From the NCBI GenBank assembly GCA_023415515.1, contig JAEZKH010000001.1, positions 1 through 11,326 of the forward strand: a DNA stretch of 11,326 nt. The letters run 5' to 3'. The DNA is from Actinomycetes bacterium. Lineage in GTDB: Bacteria > Actinomycetota > Actinomycetes > Mycobacteriales > Mycobacteriaceae. Position numbers and translations under genes: made by a program. Below, piece by piece: positions 6,844-11,326 of this stretch. The stretch's first letter is position 1. Each line of letters begins with the position of its first letter. The notes beneath the pieces were generated by a model that was given only the letters and a program-made list of their open reading frames with translations, was not told the origin of the DNA and ran no database searches.

Positions 6844-7973
6844 ACACGGCGCAGAGATGGTGGCGCGGACTTGATCACTACTACTGGCTGACCGCTTTCC
6901 TCGCCGCGCGCGGCCATCAGCGTCAGACGTGTCGCCTGGTCGCAATGGTGATGGTCGCGATGAGCGCCATCTCCTTGATGCTGATCTGGAGCCCGTCGGG
7001 ACCGCAAGGTGTCGTCAGCCGGACCCTGGCGGTGGTGGTGGCCGTCGGCTGCTGGGGAATGGCTGCACTCTGGCTGCGCGCGCGCTGGCCCTCGGCTGTG
7101 GAATCGCGATTGTGCGTGTGCGTCGGCTCGGTCTGCATTGCCGTCTCGTGCCTGATCCAGACCAACGCGCTGACCGGACTGTTCGGTACGACCGCATTCA
7201 CTCTGGTCGCGGTTTACGCGGCCGTTTTCCACACCACCCGATGGGTTGCCACCACCTGGGTCGTCGCCGGCATCACCCTGATCGTGCTCGCGGTCAGGTT
7301 GGCGCCGTATTCCGTCGCCTTCGCGATTTCCGCCGTTTTGCTGGTCGGTTTCACCGTCGTGTTCGTGTCGCTCACCGGGCGCGCAGCGATCTGGCTCGTC
7401 GACGCCGACGTTCTGCACGAGAATTTCGAGCCGCTCACCGGGATGTTCAACCGCGAAGGTTTCTATGAGAAGGCGACGACGCTGTTGGCAGCGCGCAGTC
7501 GCGGCGACGACCGTTTCCTCGCGGTGTCGGTGATCAACCTCGACAGCTTCTCGTTGGTGGGCGAGTTCTCCGGCAACAGCGGGGCCAATCGGGCCCGCGT
7601 CGAGATCGCGGCGCGCCTTCGCGAGACGGCACGACGCGACGCGGTGCTCGCGCACATCGCGGACTCCGAATTCGTCATCGCCGACTTGTTCGACAGCAAC
7701 GACGCGTCGGCGCTGATCGAACGGGTGCGCGGCACGATCTCGAGCTCGCCGTCACATCTGTCGGCCAGCATCGGGGTGGTGACCACTCCCCTTCAGCCGC
7801 TCGTGCAGCTGCCCCCGCACGACGTGCTCGACGAGTTGATGTCGATCGCCACCAACGCGATGTACGAGTCGCGCAAGCGCGGCGGCAATCAGGCCACCTA
7901 CGTCAGGAGCCCGTCGTTGACCGTGCTGGACGACGGCAACGACGACTGGTACGGCAAAGAGGAGCTCGCCTGA
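6840..7973 (+). CDS. Membrane protein with degenerate GGDEF domain
   Basis: The 377-residue product has about six hydrophobic segments between residues 33 and 180, then a cytoplasmic GGDEF-like domain (about 193-355). The domain's opening motif is recognisable as EPLTGMFNREGFYEKAT, and its end as ASIGVVTTP and ATNAMYESRKRGGNQATY. The active-site loop, normally GGDEF, reads ADSEF (274-278). The usual D-x-D-x-F-K-x-x-N-D stretch reads NLDSFSLVGE, losing the Lys, Asn and Asp that bind metal and GTP. It is therefore probably not a cyclase making c-di-GMP, and may be a sensor or GTP-binding pseudo-enzyme. I chose the ATG at 6840, which gives MNTAQRWWRGLDHYYWLTAF; a DHYYWLT motif near the N-terminus is familiar from mycobacterial membrane GGDEF proteins. 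A TTG at 6795 would add 15 residues but would lie upstream of the predicted promoter. It converges on pdxT across a long hairpin. Confidence 0.85.
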   Translation: MNTAQRWWRGLDHYYWLTAFLAARGHQRQTCRLVAMVMVAMSAISLMLIWSPSGPQGVVSRTLAVVVAVGCWGMAALWLRARWPSAVESRLCVCVGSVCIAVSCLIQTNALTGLFGTTAFTLVAVYAAVFHTTRWVATTWVVAGITLIVLAVRLAPYSVAFAISAVLLVGFTVVFVSLTGRAAIWLVDADVLHENFEPLTGMFNREGFYEKATTLLAARSRGDDRFLAVSVINLDSFSLVGEFSGNSGANRARVEIAARLRETARRDAVLAHIADSEFVIADLFDSNDASALIERVRGTISSSPSHLSASIGVVTTPLQPLVQLPPHDVLDELMSIATNAMYESRKRGGNQATYVRSPSLTVLDDGNDDWYGKEELA

Positions 7974-7974
7974 C

Positions 7975-8029
7975 AGCGATTTCGGCGTGATTTCCTGCGG
8001 CCAGCGCAGGTTTTCACGCCGAAATCGCT
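7975..8029. terminator. Bidirectional terminator: long two-tier hairpin
   Basis: Perfect 16-bp arms AGCGATTTCGGCGTGA (7975-7990) and TCACGCCGAAATCGCT (8014-8029) enclose a symmetric TTT/TTT internal loop. A second 6-bp stem, CCTGCG/CGCAGG (7994-7999, 8005-8010), has a GCCAG loop. The structure exactly fills the space between two convergent stop codons: it starts 2 bases after the GGDEF-gene stop and shares one base with the pdxT stop. It could end transcription in both directions. Neither flank has a U-tract, so the mechanism may depend on stem strength or Rho. Confidence 0.75.
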
Positions 8030-8625
8030 CACGCGCGGCCGGTGACGATGTCGACGAACATCCGGTGCACGCGGCGGTCGCCGGTCATCTCGGGGTGGAA
8101 CGCGGTCGCAAGGATCTTGTCCTGCCGCACCGCGACGATGTGATCGGCAGCCCGCGCGAGCACCCGCACGTCGGCGCCGACCCGCTCGACCCACGGCGCG
8201 CGGATGAAGACCGCGTGCACGGGCCCGTCGAGGCCCTCGAAGTCGATGTCTCCTTCAAAGGAGTCGACCTGTCGGCCGAATGCGTTGCGCCGCACCGTCA
8301 TATCGATTCCTTTCAGCGGCGCCGCGTCCCGGCCGGGAACGCCGGCGTCGAGGATCTCACTGGCCAGCAGGATCATCCCTGCGCACGAGCCGTATGCGGG
8401 CATCCCCTCGGCGAGCCGAGCCCGCAGCGGATCGAGAAGTTCCAGCTCGCGCAGCAGATGGGTCATCGTGGTGGACTCTCCGCCGGGGATGACGAGGGCG
8501 TCGACGGAATCCAGTTCGCTCCGGCGCCGGACGGTGACCGAGTCGGCGCCCGCTTCGCGCAGCGCGGCCAGGTGCTCGCGGGTGTCCCCCTGCAGCGCCA
8601 GCACGCCGACGCGCGGGCCGGTCAC
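8029..8625 (-). CDS. pdxT: Pyridoxal 5'-phosphate synthase glutaminase subunit PdxT
   Basis: PdxT hydrolyses glutamine and passes ammonia to PdxS within a 12+12 subunit complex that makes pyridoxal 5'-phosphate by the DXP-independent route. The 198-residue product is a class I glutamine amidotransferase. Visible features are VGVLALQGD at the N-terminus, the IPGGESTT signature (about 47-53), the nucleophile Cys81 in YGSCAGMILLA, and His177 and Glu179 in ATAFHPEMTGD, completing the triad. The GTG at 8625 overlaps the tesB stop as GTGA and has little ribosome binding site of its own, so coupling to tesB translation is likely. It corresponds to M. tuberculosis Rv2604c, as I recall it. It is the last gene of pdxS-tesB-pdxT and is followed at once by the bidirectional hairpin. 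Confidence 0.95.
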   Translation of the reverse strand: MTGPRVGVLALQGDTREHLAALREAGADSVTVRRRSELDSVDALVIPGGESTTMTHLLRELELLDPLRARLAEGMPAYGSCAGMILLASEILDAGVPGRDAAPLKGIDMTVRRNAFGRQVDSFEGDIDFEGLDGPVHAVFIRAPWVERVGADVRVLARAADHIVAVRQDKILATAFHPEMTGDRRVHRMFVDIVTGRA

Positions 8626-9470
8626 TTTCGCGCCGAGGTGAAGTCGCGCTTGTAGCGGGTCAGCCCCTCCTGCATGACCGCCGCCACCATCTCCCCGGAC
8701 TGGGTGAAGATCTTGCCCTGAGTCAGCGACCGGCCGCCCGATGACGACGGCGAGGACTGGTCGTAGAGCAGCCATTCGTCGGCGCGGAACGGCCGCATGA
8801 ACCACATCGCGTGGTCCAGCGACGCCACCATCAGATGATGACGCTCTTCCAGGTGGTTCACCTGCGCCGAGCCGAGCAGGGTGAGATCGCTCATGTAGGC
8901 CAGCGCGCAGATGTGCAGCACCGGGTCGTCGGGCAGCGGGTCTTTGTGCCGAAACCACACCTGCTGTTGCGAGGCCTTGCCCGGCGAGAGCCTGAGCTGG
9001 TCGCGGGGCACGATGCGGACGTCCCATTCGGCGAACTGCTGGAACCCCGCGTCGTCGAAAACCCCGCCCTGGGAGATGAAACTGGGCAGGTCGTCGGGTG
9101 GGACCGCGAAAGGGACGGCGTCCTGATGCTCGATGCCGCTCTGGTCGGACTGAAACGACGCCGACATCGAGAAGATGGTCTCGCCGTGCTGGATGGCGTT
9201 GACGCGCCTGGTGACGAACGAGCCGCCGTCGCGGAGTCGCTCGACGATGAAGACGGTCGCCGCCTTCGCGTCGCCGGGCCTCAGGAAGTAGCCGTGCAGC
9301 GAGTGCACCTGAAACTTCGGGTCGACGGTGCGGACCGCGGACACCAGGGACTGGCCGGCGACGTGTCCGCCGAAAGTCCTCTGCAGGTAGCCCGATTCGG
9401 GACTGAACACCCCGCCGCGGTAGATGTTGACCTCGAGTTGCTCGAGATCAAGGATCTCCTCGATCGCCAT
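8622..9470 (-). CDS. tesB: Acyl-CoA thioesterase II (TesB family)
   Basis: TesB enzymes hydrolyse acyl-CoA to free acid and CoA in the cytoplasm with a double hot-dog fold. The 282-residue product matches the mycobacterial TesB2 length. The first hot-dog includes RTFGGHVAGQSLVSA (31-45) and VHSLHGYFLRPGD (55-67); the second includes MVASLDHAMWFMRPF and ends with VMQEGLTR. By comparison with E. coli TesB from memory, the catalytic trio would be Asp195 (AYMSD), Ser217 (Thr in E. coli) and Gln267. I chose the ATG at 9470, starting MAIEEILDLEQLE, because upstream extension would run into pdxS. It starts 10 bases after the pdxS stop and overlaps pdxT by 4 bases, so all three are co-transcribed. 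Its physiological acyl substrate, and why it sits inside the vitamin B6 operon, are not evident from the sequence. Confidence 0.93.
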   Translation of the reverse strand: MAIEEILDLEQLEVNIYRGGVFSPESGYLQRTFGGHVAGQSLVSAVRTVDPKFQVHSLHGYFLRPGDAKAATVFIVERLRDGGSFVTRRVNAIQHGETIFSMSASFQSDQSGIEHQDAVPFAVPPDDLPSFISQGGVFDDAGFQQFAEWDVRIVPRDQLRLSPGKASQQQVWFRHKDPLPDDPVLHICALAYMSDLTLLGSAQVNHLEERHHLMVASLDHAMWFMRPFRADEWLLYDQSSPSSSGGRSLTQGKIFTQSGEMVAAVMQEGLTRYKRDFTSARK

Positions 9471-9480
9471 GTATTGAGTA

Positions 9481-10428
9481 CTACCAGCCGCGTTCGGCAA
9501 GCCGGTGCGGGGCTGCGATCTCCTCGACGTTGATGCCCACCATGGCCTCACCCAGTCCGCGCGACACCTTCGCCAGGACGTCGGGGTCGTCGTAGAACGT
9601 GGTGGCCTTCACGATCGCGGCCGCCCGCTCGGCGGGGTTGCCGGACTTGAAGATGCCCGAACCGACGAACACGCCCTCGGCGCCCAGCTGCATCATCATC
9701 GCGGCGTCGGCCGGCGTGGCGATACCGCCGGCGGTGAACAGCGTCACGGGCAGCTTGCCGGCCCGAGCCACCTCGGCCACCAGTTCGTAGGGCGCCTGCA
9801 GTTCCTTTGCGGCGACGTACAACTCGTCGTCGGCGAGCGACGTCAGCCTGCGGATCTCACCGCCGATCTTGCGCATGTGGGTGGTGGCATTGGACACGTC
9901 GCCGGTGCCCGCCTCGCCCTTGGAGCGGATCATCGCCGCGCCCTCGGTGATTCGGCGCAGCGCCTCGCCCAGGTTGGTCGCGCCGCACACGAACGGCACG
10001 GTGAACTTCCACTTGTCGATGTGGTTGGTGTAGTCGGCGGGGGTCAGCACCTCGGACTCGTCGACGTAGTCGACGCCGAGGCTCTGCAGGATCTGTGCCT
10101 CGACGAAGTGGCCGATGCGGGCCTTGGCCATCACCGGGATCGTGACCGCCGAGATGATGCCCTCGATCATGTCGGGATCGCTCATCCGCGACACCCCGCC
10201 CTGGGCGCGGATGTCGGCGGGGACACGTTCCAGCGCCATCACCGCGACGGCTCCCGCGCCCTCGGCGATCCGAGCCTGCTCGGGGGTGACGACGTCCATG
10301 ATCACGCCACCCTTGAGCATCTCGGCCATACCGCGCTTGACCCGCGCGGTGCCGGTCTGTGCCGACCCGTTCGATCCAGCTGACCCACGGATTCCCCGGT
10401 CGCTGCGCTCGTGCCCGCCGATATCCAC
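9481..10428 (-). CDS. pdxS: Pyridoxal 5'-phosphate synthase lyase subunit PdxS
   Basis: PdxS condenses ribose 5-phosphate, glyceraldehyde 3-phosphate and PdxT-derived ammonia into pyridoxal 5'-phosphate. The 315-residue product is a TIM barrel with the expected residues: Asp45 in GVIMDVVTPEQA, the Schiff-base Lys102 in PVMAKARIGH, and Lys170 in IRSKGEAGTG. The phosphate-binding GGIATPADAA and VGSGIFKSGNP stretches are present, and it ends LAERGW. I chose the GTG at 10428 because GGAGGA lies 7 bases upstream; this makes a variable N-terminal tail of about 25 residues, some 15 longer than in M. tuberculosis Rv2606c, which agrees from TGTARVKRGMAEM onward. Two in-frame GTG-type starts further upstream would overlap the ribosome binding site or the promoter. 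It is first in pdxS-tesB-pdxT, with its own promoter in the 66-base gap after the Nudix gene. Confidence 0.96.
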   Translation of the reverse strand: MDIGGHERSDRGIRGSAGSNGSAQTGTARVKRGMAEMLKGGVIMDVVTPEQARIAEGAGAVAVMALERVPADIRAQGGVSRMSDPDMIEGIISAVTIPVMAKARIGHFVEAQILQSLGVDYVDESEVLTPADYTNHIDKWKFTVPFVCGATNLGEALRRITEGAAMIRSKGEAGTGDVSNATTHMRKIGGEIRRLTSLADDELYVAAKELQAPYELVAEVARAGKLPVTLFTAGGIATPADAAMMMQLGAEGVFVGSGIFKSGNPAERAAAIVKATTFYDDPDVLAKVSRGLGEAMVGINVEEIAAPHRLAERGW

Positions 10429-10435
10429 CGCTATC

Positions 10436-10441
10436 TCCTCC
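10436..10441 (-). promoter_or_regulatory. Strong ribosome binding site of pdxS
   Basis: On the minus strand GGAGGA lies 7 bases before the GTG at 10428. It is the strongest Shine-Dalgarno sequence in the window and fixes the pdxS start. Confidence 0.8.
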
Positions 10442-10457
10442 AAATCGCTACGGAACC

Positions 10458-10463
10458 AGTCTA
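10458..10463 (-). promoter_or_regulatory. Possible -10 element of pdxS-tesB-pdxT
   Basis: On the minus strand TAGACT fits TANNNT, with a poor TTAATC at 17-base distance as possible -35. It implies a leader of about 25 bases. I see no PdxR-type operator or divergent pdxR gene. Confidence 0.4.
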
Positions 10464-10494
10464 AGGGCGGCGGCAAATCCGATTAATCCGTACA

Positions 10495-11326
10495 TCAGCG
10501 GATCGACTGCAGCTGCCGTTGCGGCTCAACACCGTCGTCGTCTGCCAGCTTGCTCGCCTCTGACAACAACTCGCCGAGCTGTAGCGGATAGACGGTCTCG
10601 CCTCCTGCGACCAGTTCATCGATCATTGTCGCATCGCACCAGCGGTGGCCGTGAATGTAGCGGCGTTCCAGCGGCGTGCGGCCCGTGGCGACCGGCTCGA
10701 AGCGCTCGGTGCGGTGTACGAAGAACATCTCCTCGCTGCGAATGACCGACCCGTTGAAGTCGATCACCGCGTCGCGCCGCCACACCGGACCGATCATCTG
10801 GGCCTGCGCCACACGAAGCCCGGTCTCCTCGGCCACCTCGCGCACCGCGGCCTCGACGAGTGTCTCCCCCGGCTGCACCGCGCCACCGACGGTGAACCAC
10901 CACCGCGGCGCGTCGCCGTCGCCACCGCGCGGTCGCGCAGGGTCCGACCCGCAGAACAACAACACCGACCCCGCCCCGTCGAGGAGCACAACGCGAGCCG
11001 ATGTGCGACGGCTGACCAGTCCGACGTCGCGGTCGGGCTGCTCGGCGATCTCGAAATAGCCTGGCAGCGCCGCGGTTCCACCGAGCCGAAGCAGCCGCAC
11101 GGCGGGCCGTTCGCGTAGGGCGAGCGTGTCACGCACCGCATCGTTGTGGAAGCGGCGGGCCAGCGTCACCCGCGCCTCGGCATCGGCCAGTTCGGCGACC
11201 AGCGCAACCGGCAGCGAGGCCGGATCGACGATCGCGAGTGCCGCCGACAGCTCGTTCTCGGCCGCCTCCCTGGCCGACCGGGGCGCCTTTTCCGCAGCGT
11301 CGGCGAGCGCGGCGAGACGTCTACCC
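10495..11326 (-). CDS. LemA-domain/Nudix hydrolase fusion protein (5' end off the window)
   Basis: The frame is open from the right edge to the TGA at 10495, giving 276 complete visible residues. The N-terminal part (about 11030-11326) resembles the LemA family: AENELSAALA, then ARRFHNDAVRDTLALRERPA and GTAALPGYFEIAE, which parallel the ARxxYNDAVRDYN...FFE pattern of LemA. It is followed by a Nudix domain with a perfect Nudix box at about 10816-10884 (G-x5-E-x7-RE-V-x-EE-x-G-L). Nudix enzymes hydrolyse nucleoside diphosphates linked to another moiety, using the box's glutamates to bind metal. The M. tuberculosis homologue is, I believe, Rv2609c, annotated as a membrane protein with a Nudix motif; the membrane anchor would lie beyond the edge. 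Substrate unknown. A GTG at 11169 could start a shorter protein but would cut the LemA-like domain. It lies upstream of pdxS on the same strand, 66 bases away. Confidence 0.85.
   Translation of the reverse strand, partial: GRRLAALADAAEKAPRSAREAAENELSAALAIVDPASLPVALVAELADAEARVTLARRFHNDAVRDTLALRERPAVRLLRLGGTAALPGYFEIAEQPDRDVGLVSRRTSARVVLLDGAGSVLLFCGSDPARPRGGDGDAPRWWFTVGGAVQPGETLVEAAVREVAEETGLRVAQAQMIGPVWRRDAVIDFNGSVIRSEEMFFVHRTERFEPVATGRTPLERRYIHGHRWCDATMIDELVAGGETVYPLQLGELLSEASKLADDDGVEPQRQLQSIR

Noticed and set aside
8626..9027. Upstream extension of the pdxT frame into tesB
   Set aside because: Homologues start at the GTG at 8625 (TGPRVGVLALQGD), and the extension is antisense-like arginine-rich sequence inside the real tesB frame.
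9471..9551. Extension of tesB into the end of pdxS
   Set aside because: It would overlap pdxS coding sequence by about 70 bases, and the family N-terminus fits the ATG at 9470.

Overview
The window is GC-rich, densely coded DNA from a mycobacterium, most likely a fast-growing Mycolicibacterium-type species. The RuvA, RuvC, PdxS, TesB and YebC proteins read very like their M. tuberculosis counterparts as I remember them (Rv2592c-Rv2594c and Rv2603c-Rv2606c). No tRNA, rRNA, CRISPR array or insertion sequence was seen, and no gene-free stretch exceeds about 210 bases.

Left part (1-2340): the Holliday-junction operon ruvC-ruvA-ruvB lies on the minus strand, with ruvB running off the left edge. 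The genes overlap by 4 and 1 bases. Upstream of ruvC there is a near-consensus mycobacterial LexA box and a RecA-NDp/PafBC-type promoter with exact 8-base spacing, so both DNA-damage circuits appear to meet there. The divergent gene on the plus strand encodes an MscS-type channel (2341-3576). It runs tail to tail, 3 bases apart, into yebC (3580-4332, minus).

Middle part (4400-7973): an accessory block lies between yebC and the vitamin B6 genes, which are adjacent in M. tuberculosis. It holds a TetR-family repressor (minus), a divergent class A FAD monooxygenase and a membrane protein with a degenerate GGDEF domain. Two 18-bp operator-like copies, 22 bp apart, lie in the tetR-monooxygenase gap over a predicted promoter. 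The monooxygenase carries a 2-base frame disruption near codon 47, so it is either a recent pseudogene or a sequencing error. The GGDEF gene seems to be preceded by a leaderless 10-codon ORF that overlaps its start by ATGA.

Right part (7975-11326): a 55-base, nearly perfect hairpin fills the gap between the convergent GGDEF and pdxT genes. The minus-strand operon pdxS-tesB-pdxT encodes both subunits of pyridoxal 5'-phosphate synthase, with an acyl-CoA thioesterase between them. Upstream of pdxS is a LemA-Nudix fusion gene whose 5' end lies beyond the right edge.

Together the window holds a conserved DNA-repair and B6 core, broken by a small, separately regulated accessory cassette.
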